Assembly (NCBI RefSeq): GCF_011604685.1
Contig: NZ_CP050063.1
Span: forward strand, 248,001-312,000
DNA length: 64,000 nt
Direction: 5' to 3'
DNA from: Spirosoma aureum
GTDB lineage: Bacteria > Bacteroidota > Bacteroidia > Cytophagales > Spirosomataceae
In this document: one piece after another, positions 1 to 8,350 of the stretch
Numbering within the stretch: position 1 is the stretch's first letter
Layout of the letters: each line of letters starts with the position of its first letter
Notes under the pieces: generated by a model
Seen by the model: only the letters and a program-made list of their open reading frames with translations
Told to the model about the DNA's origin: nothing
The model's database searches: none
Program-made: the position numbers and the translations under genes

Positions 1-1073
1 AGCAAGACAAAGTCAGCCGAAAGGCGTTGGCCATTATCAAGCAAAACCGCATTAACCGCACCGCTACCTTCCAGGCGATCTATTTTGCGTCCTAAATGAA
101 ATCGAATACCTTCTTTTTCGTGCCAGCCCTGCATCAGCCGACCAATTTTTTCGCCTACTATTTTTGCAAATGGCACGTCATCCATACCAACAACGTCTAC
201 ATCACTACCCAGTTTTCGTAAACTCATCGCGCCTTCTAATCCGATAAAGGAACTCCCCACAATAACAACCCGCTTTCCCTGCTGACCCATTTCACGCAGT
301 TTTTGGCTATCGTGCAGGCTACGCAATGTATAAACTCCTTTCAATTCGGGATCTAGCCCTGGCAATGGATTGGGCTTACCGCCCGAGCAAATCAATGCCT
401 TATCATACGTAAGGGTCTCTCCAGAAGCCAGTTCAATTTGCCGGGTGGTGGCATCAAGCGACGTTACGTGTTGATTGGTACGAATATCAATGCCATAATC
501 CTTATAGAACTCATCCGAACGGAGTGGCATCCATTCATCGGGAGCCTTTCCCTGCAAGTAATCTTTTGAGCAATTAGGCCGGTCATAAGGCGCTTCCTGG
601 CTGGCAGTGAGCATCACGATTTTACCGATAAAACCGCCTTCCCGCAAGCCCTCTACCGCAAATGCCCCGGCTCCTCCCCCACCAACGATGACATAGGTTT
701 CTTCAGTAGACGGATCAGGTGCAACCATCGGATTTTCAAGACTTTCCTTATCAGTCGTTAGCCGCACGAACACCTGACCACCCTCAATGCGCACTTCATG
801 CGTAGGTAGACCATTCAGAGCTGGCGCTTCGAGTCGGTGCCCATTTCTGACATCAAAGCAGGCATTATGCCAGGGGCAAATGAGCCGGTGGCCATTGAGT
901 AGCCCTTTCGCCAAAGGAGCCTGATAATGAGCACATTTAGGATGAAGCGCGTAGAATTGTCCATCAGCGCGAGCTAATAACACGTCGGTATCACCAACGC
1001 GAACTTCTTTTAGTTGACCATCGACAAGATCATCAACGCGGCAAACGGCGGCTTCGGTGTAGTCAGCAATCAT
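1..1073 (-). CDS. Rieske/FAD-dependent pyridine nucleotide-disulfide oxidoreductase (AIFM3-like), C-terminus cut by window edge
   Basis: Reading leftward from ATG at 1073 gives about 357 residues with no stop before the window edge, so the C-terminus is missing. Residues 1-105 form a Rieske [2Fe-2S] domain with C47-x-H49 and C66-x2-H69. A linker leads into a class-I FAD/NAD oxidoreductase: the dinucleotide fold begins YVIVGGGGAG near residue 126, and a second one (VVIVGSSFIGLEGA) appears in the second half. The architecture matches the AIFM3/nitrite-reductase-like family, which passes electrons from NAD(P)H through FAD to the iron-sulfur centre. The physiological acceptor cannot be told from sequence. 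It is probably a soluble cytoplasmic protein, as no signal peptide is seen. Confidence 0.88.
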   Translation of the reverse strand, partial: MIADYTEAAVCRVDDLVDGQLKEVRVGDTDVLLARADGQFYALHPKCAHYQAPLAKGLLNGHRLICPWHNACFDVRNGHRLEAPALNGLPTHEVRIEGGQVFVRLTTDKESLENPMVAPDPSTEETYVIVGGGGAGAFAVEGLREGGFIGKIVMLTASQEAPYDRPNCSKDYLQGKAPDEWMPLRSDEFYKDYGIDIRTNQHVTSLDATTRQIELASGETLTYDKALICSGGKPNPLPGLDPELKGVYTLRSLHDSQKLREMGQQGKRVVIVGSSFIGLEGAMSLRKLGSDVDVVGMDDVPFAKIVGEKIGRLMQGWHEKEGIRFHLGRKIDRLEGSGAVNAVLLDNGQRLSADFVL

Positions 1074-1228
1074 AATCAGCAAGGATGAATGAGTTTGTGC
1101 TATAAACTACAAAGCAGGACAGATTGATTGCTGACACTGGGCCAATTTACAAATCAAGCTGTCGGTTAAGTCGTAAAAAGCGTTTAAGCTCGCCCCTTGG
1201 TAGAGAAACTTCCGGCGTTAAGGAATTA

Positions 1229-1298
1229 GGCCTTTGTCTTCGATCCATGCCACGGTTACTGATCCTGTTAACCGTGGCATGGATCGAAGACAAAGGCC
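1229..1298. repeat. Long perfect hairpin, divergent member of the CCRTGCCACGGTT hairpin family
   Basis: Arms 1229-1258 and 1269-1298 are exact reverse complements over 30 bp, with a 10-base loop. The inner part of the stem (CCATGCCACGGTTA) matches the cores of the hairpins at 34908-34986 and 59117-59184, while the outer 18 bp are unrelated to them. No T-run follows on either strand. It lies in the 313-bp spacer between the Rieske oxidoreductase and exbD, apart from the terminator at 1321-1357. Confidence 0.85.
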
Positions 1299-1320
1299 AA
1301 GAATTCGCCTTGACAATCAA

Positions 1321-1357
1321 TTAAAAAGCCGATGTAGCAAGTACATCGGCTTTTTAA
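1321..1357 (-). terminator. Terminator downstream of exbB-exbD
   Basis: A 16-bp perfect stem (1321-1336 with 1342-1357) with a 5-base loop, flanked by A-run and T-run ends, sits 30 bp beyond the exbD stop. It could work in both directions. The rest of the 1074-1386 spacer holds only the hairpin at 1229-1298. Confidence 0.85.
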
Positions 1358-1386
1358 TTGTTATAACCGTTATATATCGTTTCAGA

Positions 1387-1779
1387 CTACTTCGAGGTAG
1401 CCATAACCATCTTAATATTCAGTTTAGCACCCGTTTGGAGCACATCGACTAAATCCTGAACCGTCAATGTTTTATCAAAACGCACAACAACGGTCGGTTC
1501 GGCAATACCGGCCATGATGGTTTTCAGTTCTGTTTCCAGATTGGCCGGATCGACTGGTTTTTTATCGATGTAATATTGCTTTTTCTCGTCTACCGACAGC
1601 GTTACCTGCTTCTTGCTCAACTGCTGCGTCGACGCAGCCTTGGGCAACAGGAGTTTTATAACGTTCGGATTTGCTACCGTCGAAATGATCAGGAAGAACA
1701 ACAACAGGAAAAACATGATGTCGTTCAGCGAAGACGTTGCAACTTCGGCAGCAAACTTAGTTTTTCTTCTGATTTTCAT
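1387..1779 (-). CDS. exbD: ExbD/TolR family biopolymer transport protein
   Basis: A 130-residue protein with a short basic cytoplasmic N-terminus, one transmembrane segment (about residues 18-37) carrying the conserved membrane Asp (D20, in SLNDIMFFLL), and a periplasmic domain of about 90 residues. This is the usual size and layout of ExbD/TolR. With ExbB it forms the proton-driven motor that energises TonB- or Tol-type outer-membrane work. It lies 85 bp after the exbB stop on the same strand, so the two are probably one transcript. No tonB or tolA gene is next to them, so whether the pair serves TonB or another partner is open. Confidence 0.93.
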   Translation of the reverse strand: MKIRRKTKFAAEVATSSLNDIMFFLLLFFLIISTVANPNVIKLLLPKAASTQQLSKKQVTLSVDEKKQYYIDKKPVDPANLETELKTIMAGIAEPTVVVRFDKTLTVQDLVDVLQTGAKLNIKMVMATSK

Positions 1780-1864
1780 AGAAAGAACTGGCTATTAGAC
1801 AGTAGATACGCTAGCAACTGGCCCGGTGACCTATTCACTAACATCCTGAGTCCGGATCAGTATA

Positions 1865-2575
1865 CTAACGCATCCGGGCTGGCTCGGCAGTTGGTTTCTG
1901 AAGCACTTCGATAAACTCAAAGGCGTTTATTTCGAGCGCCAGCGTAAACCGCTCAATCATCATATTCAGCAGGTGGTAGCCGGTGTAGGCAATAACGCCG
2001 ACAATCAGACCCGCGCCAGATGTAATCATTTTTTCGTAAAGACCACCGGCAATGATCCCGACACTGATATTATCGGAAAGGGAGATGTCATAGAAAATAC
2101 GAATGATCCCGGAGATAGTTCCGATAAAGCCCATCATCGGCGCAATACCGGCAATGATTCCCAGATAACCCATATTCCGCTCCAACCGGGACAATTCGAT
2201 CTGCCCAACGGTTTCGACCGTACTTTCAATTTCCTTGATCGGTGAACCAATCCGGCCAATGGCTTTTTCAAAAACACGTCCCATTGCCGTACGTTGATTC
2301 TTGGCAAAGGACTCCGCTGATTTGATATTTCCCTGCGCCACCATATCCCGAATATTGTCGATAAAATTCGGATCTGATTTCGTTTGAGAACGGATCACGA
2401 AATAGCGCTCGAAAATCAGGTAAAGAGCCGAGAAGAACAAAAACGCAATGGGTATCATGACCCAACCGCCTTTGGCTACCAGATCAAACAATTGTAAACT
2501 TTGGGGTTGAGCAGCCGCTGTGGCCGACAGCGATGCGGCCGTAGTGTCAACGGCCGGAACCTGAAGCAAGAGCAT
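1865..2575 (-). CDS. exbB: MotA/TolQ/ExbB proton channel family protein
   Basis: A 236-residue protein with an N-terminal segment of about 25 Ala/Thr/Gln-rich residues, a first transmembrane helix near residues 33-55, a cytoplasmic loop, and two closely spaced helices in the C-terminal half (about 130-152 and 175-205) containing the MMGFIGTISGII and GLIVGVIAYTGY segments typical of ExbB/TolQ. It is the five-fold stator ring of the proton-driven Ton/Tol motor in the inner membrane, partnered by the ExbD downstream. ATG at 2575 is the natural start. The 214-bp spacer upstream has no clear TAnnTTTG box. Confidence 0.93.
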   Translation of the reverse strand: MLLLQVPAVDTTAASLSATAAAQPQSLQLFDLVAKGGWVMIPIAFLFFSALYLIFERYFVIRSQTKSDPNFIDNIRDMVAQGNIKSAESFAKNQRTAMGRVFEKAIGRIGSPIKEIESTVETVGQIELSRLERNMGYLGIIAGIAPMMGFIGTISGIIRIFYDISLSDNISVGIIAGGLYEKMITSGAGLIVGVIAYTGYHLLNMMIERFTLALEINAFEFIEVLQKPTAEPARMR

Positions 2576-2789
2576 ACGAACGAGACGGGTAAGTGGATGA
2601 GTTTGACCAGTAGTTGTTTTGGAACAAACGAGCCGGTTTCCTCGGATATTGTTCCAAAGATAATGAAGCCTGCCTTATGAGAAAGAGAAAGTTAGTGAAT
2701 AGAAGTGCAACTTCGTTCCTGATCATTGCCAAATTAATTACTGGGACTGATTGGCTTATCACTCTAACTCCTACACTAACTCTGAAATC

Positions 2790-3764
2790 TCACGAAGGTT
2801 TCACCAGAATCTTTCCCCATCGCCCGTGCCGCTCCGCATGCTCAACGGCTTCAGTAATCTGGTCAAGTGCATAGGAAGCTTCAACAGGTAGCTGAATTTT
2901 ACCCGATGCCAAGAGACTAATCACATTCTGAGCAACATCCTGCCGGGTCTGGCTATCCACCCTGCGCATCCAGTCAGTCAGCCAGAAACCCTTTAGGGTC
3001 AGTTCCCGAAAAATAAGCAGTCCAGCATTAATGGCTGGGTCCTGTAGACTTAATACGCCATAAATAATCATCGTCCCGCCTTTAGCGAGGCATTTGAGGG
3101 ATTCAGTCGCCGTATGTCCACCTACAGCATCGAGCACGCACGAAACGCCAGCACCATCCGTAATTTGCTTTACACGTGTGGTTAAACTTTCAGTCTCTAT
3201 ATTGATGACCTCTGTCAGACCTAATGCTTTAAGATCATTGTTGAGATCATCGCGCCTAACAGTACCAATTGTATTGATCCCGCGCATTTTGCACAATTGA
3301 ATCACCATTTTTCCGAATGCCGATCCGGCAGCTGTCAGCATTAGCCAACCACCCTCTGGTACACCCGAATCCTGAACCATGGCGTAGGCCGTAAACGGGT
3401 TGACAAACAACTGAGCGGCAACGTCATCGGAGATGGCATCAGGCACAGGAATCAGGCTCCGCTGGTGCGCAATGGCATATTCCGACCAGGTTCCAATGCT
3501 TGTGAAGCTTACCCGCATTCCTGTCCGCATCTGAACTCCTTCGCCCAGGGCATCGACAATCCCCACTCCCTCAAACCCCGCTCCTGACGGCAAATGGGGC
3601 CGGATACCATAAAGATTTTGTACGAATGTAATATCCGACGGATTAATGGGAGAAGCAATGACTTTTATCCGGACCTCGTTCGGACCTGGTTCGGGCATGG
3701 GTATTTCTGTAGCTTTAAGAATATCAGCCGGTTTGCCGGTTTGTTCAAAAATGATGCTTTTCAT
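2790..3764 (-). CDS. Zinc-independent medium-chain dehydrogenase, 2-enoyl thioester reductase/quinone oxidoreductase-like
   Basis: The frame is open to 3797, but the first codon there is a TTG lying inside the -7 box at 3795-3802, so the ATG at 3764 is chosen (324 residues). It has a GroES-like N-terminal domain with the family pattern SPINPSDITF, then a Rossmann fold with LTAAGSAFGKMVIQLC where NADPH binds. No catalytic-zinc cysteines are seen. Length and motifs fit the mitochondrial-type 2-enoyl thioester reductase/quinone oxidoreductase branch. The real substrate is unknown. It stands alone between divergent and unrelated genes. Confidence 0.82.
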   Translation of the reverse strand: MKSIIFEQTGKPADILKATEIPMPEPGPNEVRIKVIASPINPSDITFVQNLYGIRPHLPSGAGFEGVGIVDALGEGVQMRTGMRVSFTSIGTWSEYAIAHQRSLIPVPDAISDDVAAQLFVNPFTAYAMVQDSGVPEGGWLMLTAAGSAFGKMVIQLCKMRGINTIGTVRRDDLNNDLKALGLTEVINIETESLTTRVKQITDGAGVSCVLDAVGGHTATESLKCLAKGGTMIIYGVLSLQDPAINAGLLIFRELTLKGFWLTDWMRRVDSQTRQDVAQNVISLLASGKIQLPVEASYALDQITEAVEHAERHGRWGKILVKPS

Positions 3765-3794
3765 AAGCGATGAAGCCTTCTGTTGTGTATGTGC

Positions 3795-3802
3795 CAAAAA
3801 TA
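3795..3802 (-). promoter_or_regulatory. -7 box (TATTTTTG) for the medium-chain dehydrogenase
   Basis: On the minus strand the box TATTTTTG fits the Bacteroidota -7 consensus TAnnTTTG. A TTTG lies 14 bases further upstream, closer than the usual 19-21, so the -33 element is uncertain. Its position rules out the TTG codon at 3797 as the start of the gene. Confidence 0.55.
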
Positions 3803-3895
3803 TGACTTAATTCGCACAAACTATTCCTAAACCCTGATTACAACGGCTTGTGGCAGGTCCTTCTGCTTATTTGTCGTTAGCCATTAATCTCTTTT

Positions 3896-4621
3896 ATGCA
3901 AACCTCCCCCTTTCTTGGCGAATTAATTGGTACGGCTGTACTACTCCTATTGGGCAACGGTGTGGTGGCCAATGTCGTTCTAAAACAAACTAAAGGCGAA
4001 TCTGCCGGATGGATCGTCATTACGGCAGGTTGGGCATTTGCTGTCACAATGGGCGTTTTCGTAGCCAAAGCCTTTGGAAGTACAGACGCTCATTTGAATC
4101 CGGCGGTTACGGTTGCTTTTGCCGTCGCTACCAATGACTACACGCATGTTGTTCCCTATATCCTTGCCCAACTGATTGGTGGTTTTTTGGGAGCAACGCT
4201 GGTCTGGTTACACTATTACCCACACTGGGCTGCAACGCCCGACCCGGCCTCTAAACTCGCCTGCTTCGCCACTGGCCCCGCTATCCGCAATCCGGGGGCT
4301 AATTTCCTCAGCGAAACACTGGCCACAATTGTCCTTATTGTTGGCTTAGCGGGTATCTCTTCGAAAAATTTAGGTGAATTAGCCATTGGTGTTGGACCCT
4401 ACCTGGTCGGTATTCTGGTCTGGAGTATTGGCCTTTCGCTGGGCGGAACCACCGGCTATGCAATTAATCCCGCCCGCGATTTAAGTCCGCGACTGGCCTA
4501 CACGATCCTTCCGATCCCACAAAAAGGAAATTCTGACTGGGGCTATGCTTGGGTACCTGTGCTTGGGCCACTCGCGGGAGCCGTAATTGGTGGATTATTG
4601 ATTCGTTTTTTCACATTGTAG
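3896..4621 (+). CDS. MIP family aquaglyceroporin (GlpF-like)
   Basis: 241 residues with six hydrophobic helices and the two half-helix signatures of the major intrinsic protein family: N68-P69-A70 and N191-P192-A193. The second is followed by R194-D195, the Asp being typical of glycerol-conducting members rather than strict water channels. The role is therefore facilitated passage of glycerol or similar small polyols through the inner membrane. No glycerol kinase or regulator lies beside it, so the substrate is inferred from the motif only. Confidence 0.93.
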   Translation: MQTSPFLGELIGTAVLLLLGNGVVANVVLKQTKGESAGWIVITAGWAFAVTMGVFVAKAFGSTDAHLNPAVTVAFAVATNDYTHVVPYILAQLIGGFLGATLVWLHYYPHWAATPDPASKLACFATGPAIRNPGANFLSETLATIVLIVGLAGISSKNLGELAIGVGPYLVGILVWSIGLSLGGTTGYAINPARDLSPRLAYTILPIPQKGNSDWGYAWVPVLGPLAGAVIGGLLIRFFTL

Positions 4622-4648
4622 GACAATCGGAGAAGTAAACTATTTTTG
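4617..4648 (+). promoter_or_regulatory. Promoter of the uridine kinase gene
   Basis: TTG at 4617-4619 is followed at 21 bases by TATTTTTG at 4641-4648, a good Bacteroidota promoter. A second perfect -7 box, TATCTTTG at 4658-4665, lies only seven bases before the ATG and would give an almost leaderless mRNA. Both boxes fall upstream of ATG 4673 and show that the longer frame starting at 4646 is not used. Confidence 0.6.
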
Positions 4649-4672
4649 TACGCTCCGTATCTTTGTCTTATT

Positions 4673-5293
4673 ATGACCACCAAACCGTTTATCGTTGGTA
4701 TTACCGGCGGCAGTGCTTCCGGCAAAACATCGTTTCTGAAAGATGTTATCAATGCATTCTCAGAGGACGAGATTTGCCTGATTTCGCAGGATAATTATTA
4801 CAGGACTCTCGATCATATACCGATCGATCAGAATGGCGTTTACAATTTTGACCAGCCAGGTACTATTAATCACGAACTCTTTGCGGAGCATTTAAGCCTG
4901 TTGCATGCCGGGAAAACGGTTGAAACACCCGAATACACGTTTAACAATCCGAATGCGGTGGCCAGAACGCTGATATATCGCCCAACACCCATCATTATTG
5001 TTGAAGGGTTATTTGTGTTTCACTTTCCTGACGTAGCTAGTCAACTCGACCTTAAAGTATATATTACAGCTAAAAATAGAATTAAACTTGATAGGCGGCT
5101 TGTACGGGACCAGGCTGAACGGGGTCTGACCGAAGAGTTGATTCATTATCAGTGGAAGCATCACGTTCGCCCGGCTTACCAGGAGTTTGTTAAACCCCAC
5201 AAAGACGAAGCCGATATTGTCATCCCCAATAATAATCACTACCAGAAAGGGCTGGACGTAGTCATTGCATTTTTGAAGACGAAGGTACGTTAA
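4673..5293 (+). CDS. udk: Uridine kinase
   Basis: 206 residues from ATG 4673. The P-loop GGSASGKT (residues 12-19) opens the protein, followed by the family's SQDNYYR and FDQPGTINHELF segments and IIIVEGLFVF, as in uridine/cytidine kinase. It phosphorylates uridine (and usually cytidine) with ATP or GTP in the pyrimidine salvage pathway. The longer frame from 4646 overlaps its own promoter and is rejected. The last 32 bases overlap the 3' end of the MFS gene on the other strand. Confidence 0.92.
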   Translation: MTTKPFIVGITGGSASGKTSFLKDVINAFSEDEICLISQDNYYRTLDHIPIDQNGVYNFDQPGTINHELFAEHLSLLHAGKTVETPEYTFNNPNAVARTLIYRPTPIIIVEGLFVFHFPDVASQLDLKVYITAKNRIKLDRRLVRDQAERGLTEELIHYQWKHHVRPAYQEFVKPHKDEADIVIPNNNHYQKGLDVVIAFLKTKVR

Positions 5294-6437
5294 CGGCTGG
5301 GCTGGTTCTGATTGGCTGGCTTAGGCCACTAACAATAACGGTACCAATCAATAATAGGACAACGATACCCAGGGCAAATCGTAAGTCCTGCCAGTCGGCC
5401 AGAAAGCCAATGAAAGGCGGGCCAACCAGAAAGCCAAAGTAGCCCACTGTTGTGACCATAGCCAGGCTCACTCCTGGGGCATAATCGGTACGGTGACCAG
5501 CCATGCTGTACACAATGGGCACAAGGGTTGATAAGCCAATACCCACCACCGCCAATCCAGCCAGCGAAACAATATAAAGTGGAATCAGCAGAACTAAAGT
5601 CAATCCGATTGCGCCCAATGCTGCCCCATATCGCAGTAAAAAACGATCCCCCAACCGTTGTCGCGCCCAGTCGCCCATGAGCCGGCCCGCCATCATTGCT
5701 CCCGAAAAGACCGTTAAACCCAAAGGAGCCGCAGCTTCGCTGGCACCAACCACATTTTTGAAGTAGTTCGTACTCCAGTCGGCCATGGCCCCTTCACTCA
5801 GCATAGCACTGAACGCAATCAGGCCAAGGCCCAATAAGGCTGGGCTGGGCAGTTGAAAACTGCTCGTAGCCTGATCATCTACCGGTGTTGGTGCATCTGT
5901 GATAAGCTGCTGAACAGCCCAAACAGATAAAATGGCACAGAAAAGGCTGGCAGCACCAAAATGCACGAATAGCGAAGGCGATAACTCGATAAATAACGAT
6001 CCGGCCAAAGCTCCAATCATCATGCCGACACTAAATGTAGCATGAAAAGTAGACATCAATGGGCGATCTTGCTGTTTCTCTACCAGAACCGCCTGTGCAT
6101 TCATCGAAACATCGAGTGCACCAGTACAAACCCCTACTACCCAAAAGGCCGCGAATAACTCCCAGGTCGTCGTTGCTAACGATAGCAGAAGCAGTGATCC
6201 GCAAAACAACCCAACAGATAGTGTAGTGGCAAAGCGGCTTCCCTGGCGAACGGTGAGCCAGCCCGCGAGCGGCATTGAACACAATGAACCAATGGCCGAA
6301 GCAAGCAGCATCAGGCCAAGGGTTTTATTATCCATATCCAGTAAGTCCTGTAAACGAGGTAATCGGGAACTCCAACTGGTGTAAATGAAGCCGCACACGA
6401 AAAAAATCAGGCTTACAGCCAAACGAGGTTTACTCAT
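5262..6437 (-). CDS. MFS transporter
   Basis: 391 residues from ATG 6437, with about twelve hydrophobic helices. The cytoplasmic loop between helices 2 and 3 (LTVRQGSRFATT) fits the major facilitator pattern. It resembles the FucP/YbjJ-like group of bacterial MFS proteins; substrate unknown. The start overlaps the stop of the DUF1349 gene by 8 bp, so the two are probably translated together. The 3' end runs 32 bp into udk, so convergent transcripts overlap. Confidence 0.85.
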   Translation of the reverse strand: MSKPRLAVSLIFFVCGFIYTSWSSRLPRLQDLLDMDNKTLGLMLLASAIGSLCSMPLAGWLTVRQGSRFATTLSVGLFCGSLLLLSLATTTWELFAAFWVVGVCTGALDVSMNAQAVLVEKQQDRPLMSTFHATFSVGMMIGALAGSLFIELSPSLFVHFGAASLFCAILSVWAVQQLITDAPTPVDDQATSSFQLPSPALLGLGLIAFSAMLSEGAMADWSTNYFKNVVGASEAAAPLGLTVFSGAMMAGRLMGDWARQRLGDRFLLRYGAALGAIGLTLVLLIPLYIVSLAGLAVVGIGLSTLVPIVYSMAGHRTDYAPGVSLAMVTTVGYFGFLVGPPFIGFLADWQDLRFALGIVVLLLIGTVIVSGLSQPIRTSPAVNVPSSSKMQ

Positions 6438-6999
6438 GATTAAGTAATGGCTTTGTATAAAAGTTGGTAAAAAGGACTTCGAAGCCGGTTCCATCGGGGC
6501 TGGCGCACATGGGTCCTACCTGAAGAGGTATATCTGGAGGAAAATATGCCAGCCGTAGCAAGTCGAATGTTTGTCCGTCAGTCGAGATGTTTATCTCGAC
6601 AAAATCACGTTGCCGGGTCAGTTTTAACCAAATTCGTTCAGGCGCCAGCTGGTAAGGCCTGACCGACCAGTCAGAAAACGTCCGGGTCACGACGGCACTG
6701 GCTTGCTGAATTTTATCAACATACTCAATACCTGTTTTAATCCAATGTTGAGCATCGACCCGAACCATTAGCCCGGCCTGATCGTATCGGGACCGATACT
6801 GTCCGGTTATACAGACCCCGGCTTCAAAATCTCCGGCCTGAACCCCATAACAAAAATGACCATTATCCCGGGCAAATCCGTAGTGCGTTATCTGCCAGAA
6901 GTCGGTGCTGGCATCCGTCAAAACATGCAGTGAACCATCGTTAAACGACCAATGGGTGGGCTCGTTTAGCCAATTCATGGCACTCAGATCAATCGACAT
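6430..6999 (-). CDS. DUF1349 domain-containing protein (concanavalin-like fold)
   Basis: 189 residues from ATG 6999; the frame extends upstream only to a TTG. The start MNWLNEPTHWSFNDGSL and the central HFCYGVQAGDFEAGV and WIKTGIEYVD segments are typical of DUF1349, a beta-sandwich family that also contains the yeast 'regulation of enolase 1' protein. No signal peptide is seen, so it is probably cytoplasmic. Biochemical function is not established. It shares an 8-bp overlap with the downstream MFS gene, which suggests a joint role, perhaps with a sugar or its derivative. Confidence 0.85.
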   Translation of the reverse strand: MSIDLSAMNWLNEPTHWSFNDGSLHVLTDASTDFWQITHYGFARDNGHFCYGVQAGDFEAGVCITGQYRSRYDQAGLMVRVDAQHWIKTGIEYVDKIQQASAVVTRTFSDWSVRPYQLAPERIWLKLTRQRDFVEINISTDGQTFDLLRLAYFPPDIPLQVGPMCASPDGTGFEVLFTNFYTKPLLNHE

Positions 7000-7065
7000 A
7001 GATGGCAGCAATAAATGATTGTCAATCTATTCACAAAGTAAAACATAACAAAATCCCCCGCTAGC

Positions 7066-8121
7066 TCATACGTCTAAAACGACATCATCACTTTCGGGAT
7101 AGCCCGTACAGGTAAGGACCCAGCCTTCGCGAAGGTCACGCTCGGTCAGTACATCATTAATGGTCATGTGTACACTTCCCGATAAACTCCGGGCAACGCA
7201 GGTTGAACAACGCCCACCCCGACAACTATAAGGCAGTGCGAGACCTTCATCCAAAGCAGCCTGTAAAATAGATTTGTAGGCCGGAACCTGAATCTCCACT
7301 TTTTGCCCTCGATATTGAATCATTACCGTTCGATCCTGCGCGATTAGAGGAGGTGGCGATAAGACGACCGGCTCGACCACAAAATTTTCCCGCCGAATCT
7401 GGTCGGGCCGAAAGCCACTGAACACGAGCGTAAACTGCACCATACGCATATAATCGCCAGGGCCGCATACGTAAAAATGAAGGGTCTGTGGATCAGATCC
7501 TCCAGCCAGATCGGGAATCAGCCGTTCAAGCATGACATTGTTCAGCCGCCCCCGAAGGCCAGACCAATCTTCGGATGGATTACTCAACAAGTACAGCAAT
7601 CGAAAGCGGTCGGGGAACTGCCGTTGTAAGTCATTCAGCTCCTCCCGGAAAATAATTGTTCGTTCACTGGAATTGCTGTAAAGCAAGGTTATCCGACGGT
7701 GTGGCTCTGTTCGTAACACCTGTTTCGTAATCGCCAATAACGGTGTAATGCCGCTGCCAGCGCCTAAAAGCACCAGATCGCCAGGCAAGTTCTCATCAAC
7801 GGTAAAGCGACCGGCAGGCGGTAAGCTTGTCAATACATCTCCAACCGTTAATGTATCGTGCAGATACCGGGAGATTTCGCCATTCTGAATGCGCTTGATC
7901 GTTAAGCGTAACGGCTCATCCGTTGCCGAACTGAGTGAATAGGATCGGCGTACTTCGTGGATATTCGATCCGCCGGTATGGTGTTGTAAAATAAGCGTCA
8001 GAAATTGTCCTGCACGATGTTGTACCCGTCGTCCGTCCAGGGATTCCAGATAGTAACTTCTGGTATCTGACGTTTCGGAATGAATACGAACAATACGAAG
8101 TTTAAGAAAATCGTCGGTCAT
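7066..8121 (-). CDS. Ferredoxin-NADP reductase-type oxidoreductase with C-terminal 2Fe-2S domain (PaaE/Hmp-like)
   Basis: 351 residues in three parts: an FAD-binding barrel with RRSYSLSSA near residue 57, an NAD(P)-binding domain with LLGAGSGITPLLAI, and a C-terminal plant-type ferredoxin domain with C300-x4-C305-x2-C308 and C338. This order is found in electron-transfer subunits such as PaaE, which feed electrons from NADPH to an oxygenase or desaturase. No oxygenase is adjacent, so the partner is unknown. Transcription is divergent from the region leading to nadA. Confidence 0.9.
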   Translation of the reverse strand: MTDDFLKLRIVRIHSETSDTRSYYLESLDGRRVQHRAGQFLTLILQHHTGGSNIHEVRRSYSLSSATDEPLRLTIKRIQNGEISRYLHDTLTVGDVLTSLPPAGRFTVDENLPGDLVLLGAGSGITPLLAITKQVLRTEPHRRITLLYSNSSERTIIFREELNDLQRQFPDRFRLLYLLSNPSEDWSGLRGRLNNVMLERLIPDLAGGSDPQTLHFYVCGPGDYMRMVQFTLVFSGFRPDQIRRENFVVEPVVLSPPPLIAQDRTVMIQYRGQKVEIQVPAYKSILQAALDEGLALPYSCRGGRCSTCVARSLSGSVHMTINDVLTERDLREGWVLTCTGYPESDDVVLDV

Positions 8122-8136
8122 GAAGAGGTTGACTTT

Positions 8137-8328
8137 ATGCCAAAACTAACCAAATACGGGCCGTTGTTTGAAAGCCCAGACGATTTACTGAAATTCGCCC
8201 CGCCGGTTCGCCTTTGTGGAGGATTATCTATCGCTGAATTGACAGCTTTCCTCGCGCCGGTATTACCTAATTGGCATAAGCTTACCGACGGATGCAGTGA
8301 CATTTTGCTGTTATTCGTTGTTTACTAA
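8137..8328 (+). CDS. Possible small protein, 63 residues, unknown
   Basis: An open frame from ATG 8137 to 8328, just before nadA. It reads as a plausible soluble peptide with a hydrophobic tail, but I recognise no family. It begins 15 bp from the start of the divergent reductase gene, where the reductase promoter would be expected, which speaks against it. It may be only the nadA leader region. Confidence 0.22.
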   Translation: MPKLTKYGPLFESPDDLLKFAPPVRLCGGLSIAELTAFLAPVLPNWHKLTDGCSDILLLFVVY

Positions 8329-8350
8329 AAAACCACCTGTCATATCATCG

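Noticed and set aside
1229..1298. Reading the long hairpins as CRISPR repeats
   Set aside because: Copies are tens of kilobases apart, with no regular spacing and no cas genes.
1124..1452. Two overlapping plus-strand frames across the left hairpins
   Set aside because: They run through the hairpin, the terminator and antisense to exbD; no start signal and no protein-like pattern.
8118..8303. Minus-strand frame before the reductase gene
   Set aside because: Less protein-like than the plus-strand frame and lies in the divergent control region.
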